From: Palsa-872 sp036844615
Lineage (GTDB): Bacteria > Chloroflexota > Dormibacteria > Dormibacterales > Dormibacteraceae
Assembly (NCBI GenBank): GCA_036844615.1
Contig: DAIUFK010000012.1
Location: 1-40,546 of the forward strand
Reading direction: 5' to 3'
DNA: 40,546 nucleotides
Below the pieces are notes generated by a model. The model did not search any database and was not told where the DNA came from. It worked only from the letters and a program-made list of their open reading frames with translations. The position numbers and the translations under genes were made by a program. This document shows, in pieces, positions 15,516 to 23,717 of this stretch; position 1 is the stretch's first letter, and every line of letters starts with the position of its first letter.

Positions 15516-17567
15516 GTGGCGCTAGGCCTTAGCTCTCCAGTCATAGACATTCCAAAGATTGGTCCCACCGACGCGGCGAGGCTCGCCAAGCTCGGGATCG
15601 TCACAGTTCACGACCTTCTGCTTCACCTGCCGTTCGGTTGGGACGAGTACGGAGAGCCGGCCGCGGTGGCGGAACTCGTCGACGGCAAGCAGGCGACTGT
15701 GATCGGGACTATCGAATCGATCTCGGCCAAGCGCTCCAAGTACAAAAAGATGCAGCTGACCGAGGCCGCGCTGCAGGACGATTCAGGCGGCATCTTGAAG
15801 CTGGTCTGGTTCAACCAGGCATGGATGGCCAACCAACTCCATAAGGGCGATCGTGTCGCTGTCGCGGGGATGGTCAGGGGCCGTTTCAACGTGTTCGAGA
15901 TGCGCAACCCCCTGCACGAGAAGGTCAGCGCGGCGGGGCCAAAGCGATTGCGCGATCTCATGCCGCGGTATCACCTCGTCAAAGGCCTGAGCTCGAAGAA
16001 GATCGCCGAGTGGATCGAGTCGGTCCTTCCGCTGGCGAAGGACATGGAAGATGTCCTGCCAGCCGAAGTCCTCGAACGCCACCACCTGCTGCCACTCGCC
16101 GAGGCCGTGCGAACCGGCCACCATCCCGAAAGCGCGCTGGACTGGGGCATGGCCCGAAAGCGCATGGCCTTTGCCGAGCTCTTCGAGCTGCAGGCGGCAT
16201 TTGCGTTGATGCGCGCCACCATCGCCGCCGAGCCCGCCGAACCTATCCCGTACCGCCAGGAGGTCATCGACACTTTCAAGGGCGGTCTTGGGTTCGAGCT
16301 CACCCGCGCGCAGCGGCGGTCGACGTGGGAGGCGTTTCAGGACATGAACCTGCCCGTGCCCATGAACCGTCTTCTAAACGGCGATGTCGGCTCGGGCAAG
16401 ACCGCTGTCGCTGCGGCATGCGTCGCAATGGCACACTCGGCGGGCTTTCAGTCGGTGGTGATGGCGCCGACCGAGATCCTCGCTCGCCAGCACCTCCACA
16501 AGTTCCGTGCGTACCTCGAGGACAGCTTTCCCGGTCTCACCGTCGAGCTGCTCGTCAGCGGCCAGAGCGCTGCGGAGCGTCGCCGGGTCAGAGCTGCTGC
16601 AGCGTCGGGGCACTGTGCCCTGGTGGTCGGCACGCATGCGCTCATCGAGGAGGACGTAGAGCTTGCCAACCTCGGCCTCGCGATAGTGGACGAGCAGCAC
16701 CGCTTCGGTACTCGCCAGCGCGAGCTGCTGCGGGCCAAGGGCCGCGGCCGCCCGCACTTTCTCGCCATGACGGCCACGCCAATCCCTCGAACGCTAGCGC
16801 TCGCGCTGTACGGCGAGATGGCGGTTTCGGTGATCGACGAGATGCCTCCCGGGCGCTCCCCTGTGGAGACGAACGTTGTGGAACCGAACGGCCGTCAACG
16901 CGCCTACGACCTCGTCAGGGCGCAGGTAGGGCTGGGCCGCCAGGCCTTTGTCATCTGCCCGCTGATCGAGGAGTCGGAGTCGCTGATCGCCAAGTCGGCG
17001 ACCGCGGAGTTCGAACGCCTCCGCACCGCGGTATTCCCAGACCTTCGGATGGGCCTCGTGCACGGTCGCCTTAAAGAGAAAGACGAGGTGATGAGCGCAT
17101 TCGTGAGTGGAGAGACCCAGGTGCTCGTGGCCACTGCCGTTGTGGAGGTGGGCGTCGACGTGCCGAACGCCACAGTCATGATGATCGAGGGCGCCGAGCG
17201 GTTCGGCCTGGCTCAGCTCCACCAATTTCGTGGTCGCGTCGGCCGCGGTTCGGGCCAGAGCACTTGCCTGCTGCTGTCAGATGATTCCTCGGAGCCGACG
17301 CTGGAGCGACTCGGCCTGCTGACTCGGATTCGCGATGGTTTCAGGCTGGCCGAAGAGGACCTGCGAATTCGGGGGATGGGGGAGCTGATGGGCCCGCGCC
17401 AGCACGGAATGTCCGATGTGGCGATGCAAGCGCTTGAGCAGCCCGAGCTGTTGAGCGATGTTCGAGAAGAAGCTGAGCGCGTGCTGGGGGCGGACCCGGG
17501 ATTCGATAACCACCCTGTCCTCAAGTCGACGATCGCGCGCCGGCTCGAGCAAACATCCATCAGCTAG
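15516..17567 (+). CDS. recG: ATP-dependent DNA helicase RecG
   Basis: RecG remodels stalled replication forks and Holliday junctions. The 683-residue protein has the N-terminal wedge/OB domain (KQATVIGTIESISAK through GRFNVFEMRNP), then helicase motifs: Walker A GDVGSGKT at 289-296, motif Ia APTEILARQH, DEQH box at 392-395, motif III TATPIPRTLAL, motif V VATAVVEVGVDVP and motif VI QFRGRVGRGS, followed by the RecG C-terminal RIRGMGELMGPRQHG. GTG start 16 bp after the small membrane gene. Its position downstream of fakA/fakB matches many Gram-positive genomes although three genes intervene here. Confidence 0.97.
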   Translation: MALGLSSPVIDIPKIGPTDAARLAKLGIVTVHDLLLHLPFGWDEYGEPAAVAELVDGKQATVIGTIESISAKRSKYKKMQLTEAALQDDSGGILKLVWFNQAWMANQLHKGDRVAVAGMVRGRFNVFEMRNPLHEKVSAAGPKRLRDLMPRYHLVKGLSSKKIAEWIESVLPLAKDMEDVLPAEVLERHHLLPLAEAVRTGHHPESALDWGMARKRMAFAELFELQAAFALMRATIAAEPAEPIPYRQEVIDTFKGGLGFELTRAQRRSTWEAFQDMNLPVPMNRLLNGDVGSGKTAVAAACVAMAHSAGFQSVVMAPTEILARQHLHKFRAYLEDSFPGLTVELLVSGQSAAERRRVRAAAASGHCALVVGTHALIEEDVELANLGLAIVDEQHRFGTRQRELLRAKGRGRPHFLAMTATPIPRTLALALYGEMAVSVIDEMPPGRSPVETNVVEPNGRQRAYDLVRAQVGLGRQAFVICPLIEESESLIAKSATAEFERLRTAVFPDLRMGLVHGRLKEKDEVMSAFVSGETQVLVATAVVEVGVDVPNATVMMIEGAERFGLAQLHQFRGRVGRGSGQSTCLLLSDDSSEPTLERLGLLTRIRDGFRLAEEDLRIRGMGELMGPRQHGMSDVAMQALEQPELLSDVREEAERVLGADPGFDNHPVLKSTIARRLEQTSIS

Positions 17568-17570
17568 AGT
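17565..17570 (+). promoter_or_regulatory. Candidate -10 element (TAGAGT) for the M20 peptidase
   Basis: TAGAGT begins with the recG stop codon and ends exactly 7 bases before ATG 17578, with no Shine-Dalgarno sequence. One of the clearest leaderless-type starts in the window. Confidence 0.5.
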
Positions 17571-17577
17571 GCCCTCA

Positions 17578-18885
17578 ATGCCTGAGTCGTCCTTTGTCGT
17601 CGAGCTGGCCCGTGACCTGATCCAGCTCGACACGACAAATCCGCCAGGTCAGGAGCACATCGCCATCGACCTCATCGAGCGTGTTCTCGATGAGGCTGGC
17701 ATAAGCAGCGCGCGTTATGAAAATGCCCGTGGCCGCCCCAACCTGGTGGCTCGCCTCAAAGGCAGAGGCGAGGCGCCGCCCTTTCTCCTGCAGGGTCACG
17801 TCGACGTGGTCACCACCGTCAACCAGGAGTGGCGGCACAAGCCGTTTGCCGGAGACATCGTTGACGGCTACCTGTGGGGCCGTGGCGCTCTCGATATGAA
17901 GGGTGGCGTCGCGATGATGGTCAGCGCTCTCCTTGACGCGCACGCTCGCGGAGGCGCGCCCGGCGACCTCGTGCTGACCGCGCTCGCTGACGAGGAGGCG
18001 GGAGGAAACCAGGGCGCCAAGTGGCTTGTCGAAAAGCATCCGGAGCTCTTCTCCGGGATCAAGCACGCGATAGGCGAATCCGGAGGCGTCGTCCAGCACA
18101 TCGGCGGCAAGCGCTTCTATCCGATCATGGTTTCCGAGAAGCGCGGATGCCAGGTTCTCGCCACTCTGCGTGGTCCTGGCGGTCACGGCTCGATCCCTGC
18201 CAGCGGCGGCGCTATGGCAAGGGTCGCTGCCCTCCTCACCACGCTCGACACTGCAAGGCTGCCCGTCCACCTCACCCCTCCCGTGAAGCTCCTCCTCGAG
18301 GGCATGCGTGACGCTCTCGACGAGCCGTGGAAGGGGCGGATGGCAGCCCTCCTTGACCCTACCCTGGCCGGTGCGGCTTTGAATGAGCTTGGCCCGATGG
18401 GCCGCAACCTCGACGCAGCCCTGCACAACACGGTGAACGCCACCATGATCAGCGGCGGTGTGAAGATCAACGTCATCCCCAGCGAGGTGCAGGTCCAGCT
18501 CGACGGCAGGCTGCTTCCGGGCTTCGGTCCCGAAGACATGCTGCGGGAGCTGCGCGAGGTGCTCGGACCAGACCCGGAGCTCGAGGTGCAGCTGGTGGGG
18601 CCTGTGCAACCAGAGATCGACCTCTCGCAGCTCGACCTATTCGCGTCAGTTCTTCGTGAAGCCGACCCAGGCTGTATCCCGCTGCCATATCTCGTCACTG
18701 GAGGCACTGACGCTCGACATTTCGCCAAGCTCGGAATCCGGACCTATGGGTTCTTGCCACTGAACAATCCAGCGGACTTCAACGGCGCGACGACGATTCA
18801 CGCAGCGGACGAGCGCGTTCCGATCAGCGCCCTCGAGTTCGGCGCGCGGTGCGTTTTCGAGGCGGTGATGCGCTACCGGGGCTGA
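17578..18885 (+). CDS. M20 family metallopeptidase (ArgE/DapE/ACY1-like)
   Basis: A 435-residue di-zinc amidohydrolase. Metal-ligand motifs are visible: LLQGHVDVV with His74, GRGALDMKGGVAMM with Asp106, ALADEEAGG with the catalytic and bridging glutamates, and the late GGTDARHF histidine. The dimerisation domain lies between GGHGSIPASGGAMA and INVIPSEVQVQLDGRLLPG. Substrate (N-acyl amino acid, dipeptide or succinyl-diaminopimelate) cannot be assigned; the genome context gives no arginine or lysine genes. ATG 17578 is chosen over longer starts inside recG. The 3' end overlaps the convergent dioxygenase-like gene by 62 bp. Confidence 0.9.
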   Translation: MPESSFVVELARDLIQLDTTNPPGQEHIAIDLIERVLDEAGISSARYENARGRPNLVARLKGRGEAPPFLLQGHVDVVTTVNQEWRHKPFAGDIVDGYLWGRGALDMKGGVAMMVSALLDAHARGGAPGDLVLTALADEEAGGNQGAKWLVEKHPELFSGIKHAIGESGGVVQHIGGKRFYPIMVSEKRGCQVLATLRGPGGHGSIPASGGAMARVAALLTTLDTARLPVHLTPPVKLLLEGMRDALDEPWKGRMAALLDPTLAGAALNELGPMGRNLDAALHNTVNATMISGGVKINVIPSEVQVQLDGRLLPGFGPEDMLRELREVLGPDPELEVQLVGPVQPEIDLSQLDLFASVLREADPGCIPLPYLVTGGTDARHFAKLGIRTYGFLPLNNPADFNGATTIHAADERVPISALEFGARCVFEAVMRYRG

Positions 18886-19708
18886 GCTCCGGTGCGTAGG
18901 CGGCGGTCAGCATCCCAAAGTAGGTCGGGGCCTCGTAGGAGACCAGCTTTCCGCTCCAACCCTTGCCAGTCGCTCCGTGGAGCATCAGCATCTGCCACCA
19001 GCTGTCCGCCTTAGCCGCTTCAACCAGGTCGAGCGGGATGCCGGCGAGACGGTCGAGGCGCTCGGTGCGCACCAGCTTGCAGATCAGCTCGTCGTACTGC
19101 TTGGCAGCGGGGTCAAACCCATATGGGCCTTCGGGGTCATGTGCGTGCCCGTGGTCGGCGCTAGCGATGAGGGCGACCCTCTGGCCTGAGGTGGCGGCGG
19201 CTGCCGAGATGGCAGCGCCGGCGGCGACATGATCCGCGGCTGAAAGATCGCGGGCCGGAGTGATGACCACCAGCGGCACCGGCGGGTGATTGCGACCGCC
19301 CATGAACCAGAGAGGGATCAGCACGCCCCAATCCATCGGAGCTGTCGCATCCACGTTGTCATTCGAACCAAAGCTCAATCCGACGGCGGGGACGTCGGCC
19401 GCCGCGAGCGATTCGAGCAACAGCAACGCGAGCGCCAGGTCCGTCGGCACGTCGAGCGCTATCGATGGGGGCGCGCCGGCCAGGCGACCTGCCACCCGGC
19501 CGGAGACGATGACCCCCATCGCCCCGGGGATGTGGACGTTGTGAGGAGTGGCGACCACCACCGCCTCCGGCCGCGCCGCGGCAAAGCGCCTGCCGAGCTC
19601 TTCCATGCCCGCGCGAGTGCTCGCGGCCAACCCGCGCTCCTCAGGCGTGCACGCCTCCTCAATCGCAAGCCCGCCATGTGGAGCGATAGCGGCGAAAACC
19701 AACGGCAT
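18824..19708 (-). CDS. LigB/MEMO-type class III extradiol dioxygenase-like protein
   Basis: The 294-residue protein starts MPLVFAAIAPHGGLAIEEAC, the PHxG metal-binding histidine of class III extradiol dioxygenases, then ATPHNVHIPGAMGVI, the MDWGVLIPLWFMGG segment corresponding to the DHG...PL core of LigB, and IASADHGHAHDPEGPYG. Known relatives open catechols with Fe(II); others (MEMO/AMMECR1-associated) have no known reaction, so the activity is unsettled. ATG 19708 lies 7 bases after CATAAT on the minus strand. The C-terminal 20 residues overlap M20 peptidase coding sequence and are basic and low in complexity. Confidence 0.82.
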   Translation of the reverse strand: MPLVFAAIAPHGGLAIEEACTPEERGLAASTRAGMEELGRRFAAARPEAVVVATPHNVHIPGAMGVIVSGRVAGRLAGAPPSIALDVPTDLALALLLLESLAAADVPAVGLSFGSNDNVDATAPMDWGVLIPLWFMGGRNHPPVPLVVITPARDLSAADHVAAGAAISAAAATSGQRVALIASADHGHAHDPEGPYGFDPAAKQYDELICKLVRTERLDRLAGIPLDLVEAAKADSWWQMLMLHGATGKGWSGKLVSYEAPTYFGMLTAAYAPELSPGSASPPRKRTARRTRGR

Positions 19709-19715
19709 CGGCGCG

Positions 19716-19721
19716 ATTATG
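19716..19721 (-). promoter_or_regulatory. Candidate -10 element (CATAAT) for the LigB-like gene
   Basis: CATAAT on the minus strand ends 7 bases before ATG 19708. The divergent selD frame overlaps this site if its ATG at 19719 were used, one reason to prefer the later selD start. Confidence 0.45.
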
Positions 19722-19766
19722 GCTGGCCCGGGGCCGCGAGCAGGCGACAACCATACTTATGAGACT

Positions 19767-20795
19767 TTGAAAGAGCTCGCACCCCTCCGCTTGACCGAGT
19801 ACAGCCACGGGGCGGGTTGCGCATGCAAGCTCAGCCCCGTCGAGCTCGGCCACGTGCTCGGAGCGCTGCCCCTGATCATCGACCCAAACGTGATGGTCGG
19901 CCTTGCCGCTCGCGATGACGCCGCGGTGTATCGCATAGCGCCAGACCGAGCCCTCGTCGCCACCGTCGACTTCTTTACCCCAATCGTCGACGACCCCACA
20001 GAGTTCGGCGCCATCGCAGCAGCCAACGCGGTCAGCGACCTGTATGCGATGGGAGCGCGCCCCCTGTTCGCGCTCGGCATCACGGCCTTCCCACGCGAGA
20101 AGCTGAGCACTGGCCTCCTCGAGAAGATCGTTGCAGGTGGCGCCGCGAAGATGGGCGAGGCAGGCATCGCCGTGGTCGGTGGCCACTCCGTCGACGACCC
20201 GGAGCCGAAGTTCGGCTACGCAGTGGTGGGCGAGGCGCACCCCGACCGCATAGTCACTCACGGCGGCGCCCACGCCGGCGACCTCCTGTATCTCACCAAA
20301 CCGTTGGGTTCGGGGCTCGTCACCACAGCCGTCAAGCGCGGCCTGTGCCCGCCGGCGGTGGAACGCGATGCGGTGGCGGTGATGTCGCACCTCAACCGTG
20401 AGGCCTCAGCAGCGATGCTCGAGAGCGGTGCCACCGCGGCGACCGACGTGACGGGCTACGGCCTGATCGGACACCTCGCCAACCTGGCCGGCGGCGCCGA
20501 CCTCGACCTCGAGTCCATCCCCTACATGGATGGTGTGCGCGACCTCGCGGAGCGGGACCTGTTCTCGGGCGGCAGCCGGCGCAACCACGCGGCGTACGCG
20601 GAGCAGGTTGATTGGGGAGGGACCTCCCAGCTGGACCAGCTGATGCTGTGCGACGCGCAGACCAGCGGCGGCCTGCTGGTGGCGATCCCTAAGGAAAATG
20701 GCAGCCGGTTCGAGGCAGCGTTTGCATCAGCGCCCTACCCGGCCGTGAGAATCGGCACCATCAACGGCGATGGCTCGCTCCGGGTTGTGATCTAG
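19767..20795 (+). CDS. selD: Selenide, water dikinase (selenophosphate synthetase)
   Basis: SelD makes selenophosphate from selenide and ATP for selenocysteine and 2-selenouridine tRNA synthesis. The N-terminal LTEYSHGAGCACKLSP carries the catalytic cysteine and lysine (cysteine, not selenocysteine). The ATP-binding ARDDAAVYRI, VDFFTPIVDDP, NAVSDLYAMGARPLFAL and GGHSVDDPEPKFGYAV segments and the C-terminal DAQTSGGLL are all canonical. TTG 19767 puts the cysteine at residue 18 as in the E. coli enzyme (17) and gives 342 residues; ATG 19719 is in frame but overlaps the promoter of the divergent gene. No selA, selB or selU gene is in the window. Confidence 0.94.
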   Translation: MKELAPLRLTEYSHGAGCACKLSPVELGHVLGALPLIIDPNVMVGLAARDDAAVYRIAPDRALVATVDFFTPIVDDPTEFGAIAAANAVSDLYAMGARPLFALGITAFPREKLSTGLLEKIVAGGAAKMGEAGIAVVGGHSVDDPEPKFGYAVVGEAHPDRIVTHGGAHAGDLLYLTKPLGSGLVTTAVKRGLCPPAVERDAVAVMSHLNREASAAMLESGATAATDVTGYGLIGHLANLAGGADLDLESIPYMDGVRDLAERDLFSGGSRRNHAAYAEQVDWGGTSQLDQLMLCDAQTSGGLLVAIPKENGSRFEAAFASAPYPAVRIGTINGDGSLRVVI

Positions 20796-20796
20796 C

Positions 20797-21336
20797 TTGC
20801 CTGGGCTTCGTGTTGCCGGTGGCGAGGCCCGCGGGCGCCGTCTGAAAGCCCCGAAGGGCATTCGCCCGACCCAGGGGATGGTGAAGGAGGCGATCTTTAA
20901 CCTCATCGGCCAAGGCATTGCCGATGCGCTGGTGCTCGACCTCTTTGCAGGTTCCGGAGCGCTCGGCATCGAGGCTCTGTCACGAGGCGCCGCGGTAGTC
21001 ACCTTCGTGGACCGCGAGCCGCGTGGTCTTGCTATCCTGCGCCAGAACTTGGAAGCCCTCGATCTCAAAGCGCGCGCTGCTGTCGTCCGTGCTGATGTCG
21101 TGCGCTGGCTCGAGGCCTCGCCTGACCAGATCAAGCAGGCGGGCGTCGTGTTCATGGACCCTCCCTACGAGGATGTAGTGCTCGATCGCGCGCTCAAGGT
21201 CATCGATCGCGAGGTTGGCGCAGCGACGGTGCTCGTCGAGCATTCGCGACGCCAGGAGCTTCCCTCTCTCGCGCGGCTTCGCGTCGATAGGCAGCGTCGA
21301 TACGGCGACACGATGGTCACTGTGCTTCGCGCATGA
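20797..21336 (+). CDS. rsmD: 16S rRNA (guanine(966)-N(2))-methyltransferase RsmD
   Basis: RsmD methylates the N2 of G966 in assembled 30S subunits. The 179-residue protein shows the family opening LRVAGGEARGRRLKAPKGIRPTQGMVKEAIFN, SAM-binding motif LDLFAGSGALGIEALSRGA, VDREP and the catalytic motif DPPY (VVFMDPPYED). TTG at 20797 directly follows the selD stop. It overlaps coaD by 4 bp (ATGA), the common rsmD-coaD pair. Confidence 0.94.
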   Translation: MPGLRVAGGEARGRRLKAPKGIRPTQGMVKEAIFNLIGQGIADALVLDLFAGSGALGIEALSRGAAVVTFVDREPRGLAILRQNLEALDLKARAAVVRADVVRWLEASPDQIKQAGVVFMDPPYEDVVLDRALKVIDREVGAATVLVEHSRRQELPSLARLRVDRQRRYGDTMVTVLRA

Positions 21337-21824
21337 ATCACGAACCCAGGACTGCTGTCTATCCCGGAAGCTTCGACCCCCTCACCAACGGACACCTCGA
21401 TGTGGTGGTGCGCGCGCTGGGCATCTTCGATCAGCTCATCGTGGCGGTGGCCGCGAATCCCGAAAAACGGGAACCGCTGTTCACCGTCGAGGAGCGCATG
21501 GGCTTGATCTCGGCAGCGCTGAAGGGACGTGATCGCGTGGAGGTGGCCAGCTTCAAGGGGCTCACCGTGGAGTACGCCCGATCGCGCGGCGCGACCACGC
21601 TGGTGAAAGGTCTGCGCGCCTACTCAGACTTCGACGCCGAGCTTCAGCAGGCGCTGATGAATCGCAAGCTGGCGCCCGACATACACACGGTGTTCCTGAT
21701 GTCGAGCTTCGCCCACATCTATGTCTCGTCAAGTATCTTGAAGGACATCGCAAGGTATGGCGGAAACGTATCGGACCTCGTGCCGCCTGCAGTCGCCAAG
21801 GCGCTGAAGGAGAAGTACAGATAA
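21333..21824 (+). CDS. coaD: Phosphopantetheine adenylyltransferase
   Basis: CoaD catalyses the penultimate step of coenzyme A synthesis. The 163-residue protein shows the nucleotidyltransferase motif NGHLD, the opening AVYPGSFDPLTNGHL, LVKGLRAYSDFDAELQQALMNRKL and the ISSS-like VSSSILKDIARYGG. ATG 21333 overlaps rsmD. An AAGGAG near its 3' end (21807-21812) appears to serve the next gene. Confidence 0.96.
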   Translation: MNHEPRTAVYPGSFDPLTNGHLDVVVRALGIFDQLIVAVAANPEKREPLFTVEERMGLISAALKGRDRVEVASFKGLTVEYARSRGATTLVKGLRAYSDFDAELQQALMNRKLAPDIHTVFLMSSFAHIYVSSSILKDIARYGGNVSDLVPPAVAKALKEKYR

Positions 21825-22446
21825 AGGTCGACGAGCTGCTTGACCACTTCGAGCAACTGGTGCACAACGCGCGCCACGTTCCTCTTTCGAACCAGGTCAT
21901 GCTCAATGAGGATGAGGCGATGGAGCTTGTCGATCAGATCCGGTTCAATCTGCCTGACGAGATCAAGCAGGCCAACTGGACGGTCTCGGAGCAGCAACGC
22001 ATCATCACGGAAGCGCACGCTGAGGCGGCGCGCATCATGTCGCGCGCCAACGAGCGCGCCGAGGAGACTTCCTCCGAGCACGAGGTGCTGCGCCGTGCGG
22101 AACGGCACGCCACCCAGGTTGTGAAGGACGCGCAGGCGAAGTCGGATCAGATCATCCAGGAGGCCGAGTCGTATGCGCTCGAGCAGCTGAAACAGCTCGA
22201 GGCGCACCTGGGCCGCACCATCGCCACCGTCCGCCGCGGAGTCGAGGCGCTGCAGTCGAGCGTGCCCGCTACGGAGGANNNNNNNNNNNNNNNNNNNNNN
22301 NNNNNNNNNNNNNNNNNNNNNNNNNNNNNNNNNNNNNNNNNNNNNNNNNNNNNNNNNNNNNNNNNNNNNNNNNNNNNNCCACCGTCCGCCGCGGAGTCGA
22401 GGCGCTGCAGTCGAGCGTGCCCGCTACGGAGGAGTCGGACCGGTAA
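21821..22446 (+). CDS. DivIVA-like coiled-coil protein, interrupted by an assembly gap
   Basis: The frame reads VDELLDHFEQLVHNARHVPL, then LPDEIKQANWTVSEQQRII, then a long alanine/glutamate coiled coil, a pattern seen in the DivIVA-like or F0F1-subunit-b-like proteins encoded between coaD and rpmF in Chloroflexota and Actinobacteriota; their exact role is unknown. No ATG/GTG/TTG precedes the conserved N-terminus: GTG 21860 would cut off 13 residues. ATA 21821 overlaps the coaD stop (ATAA) and follows AAGGAG by 8 bases, so I start there. The 100 N at 22279-22378 interrupt the gene, but the flanks are identical over 55 bp; collapsing them gives a continuous frame ending ATEESDR then TAA at 22444-22446, about 156 residues. 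Confidence 0.7.
22279..22378. other. 100-N scaffold gap with 55-bp identical flanks
   Basis: Exactly 100 N, the conventional unknown-size gap. Bases 22224-22278 before it and 22379-22433 after it are identical over all 55 positions, so the two contigs probably overlap and no sequence is missing. Reading across the Ns creates a false fusion of the DivIVA-like gene with rpmF. Confidence 0.9.
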
Positions 22447-22510
22447 ACCTCTCCGCCGCCAGGCGGGGAGGACAGGCCCCGCGTTAGCGCGGCCAGGTGG
22501 GGGTGGCGCA
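22447..22510. repeat. GC-rich palindromic repeat, copy A
   Basis: Two adjacent imperfect hairpins: CTCCGCC-GCCA-GGCGGGGAG and CCGCG-TTAG-CGCGG, ending GGCCAGGTGGGGG. The second hairpin with its AGGTG flank matches the core of the copies in ffh and at the contig end. It separates the DivIVA-like gene from rpmF. Confidence 0.6.
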
Positions 22511-22524
22511 AAAGCAGATTCCGG

Positions 22525-22530
22525 TAACAT
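22525..22530 (+). promoter_or_regulatory. Candidate -10 element (TAACAT) for rpmF
   Basis: TAACAT ends 10 bases before the rpmF ATG, right after palindromic repeat A. It would give a transcript with a very short or no leader. No convincing Shine-Dalgarno sequence precedes rpmF. Confidence 0.35.
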
Positions 22531-22540
22531 TCCCAAAGCG

Positions 22541-22717
22541 ATGGCGCTACCGAAGGTCAAGCAGTCGAAAGCGAGGAAGGGGCGCCGGCGCTCGCACCTC
22601 GCGCTCGCGATGATCCAGATCCAGCCGTGCCCCAACTGCAAGAAGCCCAGGCGCCCGCACTCGATCTGCCCTAACTGCGGCCACTACGCAGGTCGCGAGG
22701 TGATCAAGACGGAGTAG
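22541..22717 (+). CDS. rpmF: 50S ribosomal protein L32 (bL32)
   Basis: The 58-residue protein begins MALPKVKQSKARKGRRRSH and has the CPNC...CPNC zinc ribbon (two CxxC pairs) of bL32. It lies 7 bp before fabD, the usual rpmF-fatty-acid-gene linkage, but the DUF177 (YceD) gene that normally precedes rpmF is absent, its place taken by the DivIVA-like gene and a palindromic repeat. The apparent longer frame from 21860 is an artefact of the N gap. Confidence 0.95.
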   Translation: MALPKVKQSKARKGRRRSHLALAMIQIQPCPNCKKPRRPHSICPNCGHYAGREVIKTE

Positions 22718-22724
22718 GGCGACG

Positions 22725-23642
22725 ATGCCGAAGATCGCGTTCGTTTTTCCGGGCCAGGGGTCGCAGCACGCCGGCATGGGGACAGACCTCCTCGCCGACT
22801 CGGAGATCGCCGATCTCTGCGCAAGCTGCAGCCAGGCATCAGACGTCGACCTGGGGCGGCTCCTTACGTCAGCTGATGACGACGAGCTCAAGCTCACTCA
22901 AAACGCGCAGCCCGCGCTGTGTTTCGTCGGTCTCGGCTTGACCTTGCTCTTGCGGCGCCGTGGCATCGAACCGGCCGCCGCGGCGGGCCATTCGGTCGGC
23001 GAATACGCCGCCCTGGCGGCGTCGGGCGCCATCGGCGCGGCCCAGGTCATCACCGCCGTGGTCGAGCGTGGGAGGGCCATGGCCGAGGCCCTGCCGGCCG
23101 GCACCAGCTCGATGGCCGCGGTCCTCGGCCTCGACGCCCAGGCGGTGGAGGCTGCCCTCGCCGGGATCGAGGAGGTTTGGCCCGCGAACTACAACACGCC
23201 GACTCAGACGGTGATCGCGGGGACCACAGCGGGACTTGAGGCTGCGACCACGAGCCTGCAGGCGGCAGGAGCGAAGCGCATAGTGCCCTTGAACGTCAGC
23301 GCCGGGTTTCACACGCCACTGATGGCGCCCGCCGCCGAACGCCTCCGAGCGGCCCTCGACCGCATCGAGTGGCGATCGCCGAGGATCCCGGTGATGGCGA
23401 ACCTGACGGGCCGCGAGCACCAGGGTGGGGATCGCATCCCTCACGTCATGGAAATGCAGCTTCGCTCGCCGGTCCGGTGGGCTGCTTGTGTCGGAGCGCT
23501 CGTGGAGATGGGCTGCACTTCGTTCATCGAGGTCGGTCCCAAGCGCGCCCTGACGGGCATGATGCGCGAGCTGGCGCCCGGCGCTACCGCCGTGGCGGCC
23601 GGCACCAGGGCTTCCATCGAGCAGCTCGCGCTCCCGGCGTAG
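22725..23642 (+). CDS. fabD: Malonyl-CoA:ACP transacylase
   Basis: FabD loads malonyl groups onto acyl carrier protein. The 305-residue protein opens IAFVFPGQGSQHAGMG, has the nucleophile in GHSVGEYAAL (Ser90), the catalytic His196 in AGFHTPLM, and the C-terminal FIEVGPKRALTGMM. ATG follows rpmF by 7 bp, and acpP follows, so this is a compact rpmF-fabD-acpP-rnc group; plsX, fabH, fabG and fabF are not in the window. Confidence 0.96.
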   Translation: MPKIAFVFPGQGSQHAGMGTDLLADSEIADLCASCSQASDVDLGRLLTSADDDELKLTQNAQPALCFVGLGLTLLLRRRGIEPAAAAGHSVGEYAALAASGAIGAAQVITAVVERGRAMAEALPAGTSSMAAVLGLDAQAVEAALAGIEEVWPANYNTPTQTVIAGTTAGLEAATTSLQAAGAKRIVPLNVSAGFHTPLMAPAAERLRAALDRIEWRSPRIPVMANLTGREHQGGDRIPHVMEMQLRSPVRWAACVGALVEMGCTSFIEVGPKRALTGMMRELAPGATAVAAGTRASIEQLALPA

Positions 23643-23664
23643 GCGCCCGGTCACGGCCGAGGCT

Positions 23665-23673
23665 GGTACAGTA
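23665..23673 (+). promoter_or_regulatory. Extended -10 promoter element for acpP
   Basis: TGGTACAGT fits an extended -10 (TGnTACAGT) in the fabD-acpP gap, about 45 bases before the acpP start. Unlike most genes here acpP has a real leader and a Shine-Dalgarno GGAGG at 23705-23709, 8 bases from its TTG. Confidence 0.5.
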
Positions 23674-23717
23674 GCGGCGACCCCCCACACGCGGCTGTCG
23701 CACCGGAGGCGAGATAT

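Noticed and set aside
21860..22717. Single 285-residue ORF running through the N gap into rpmF
   Set aside because: The gap length is arbitrary; identical 55-bp flanks show the true frame stops at 22446, and rpmF has its own ATG at 22541.
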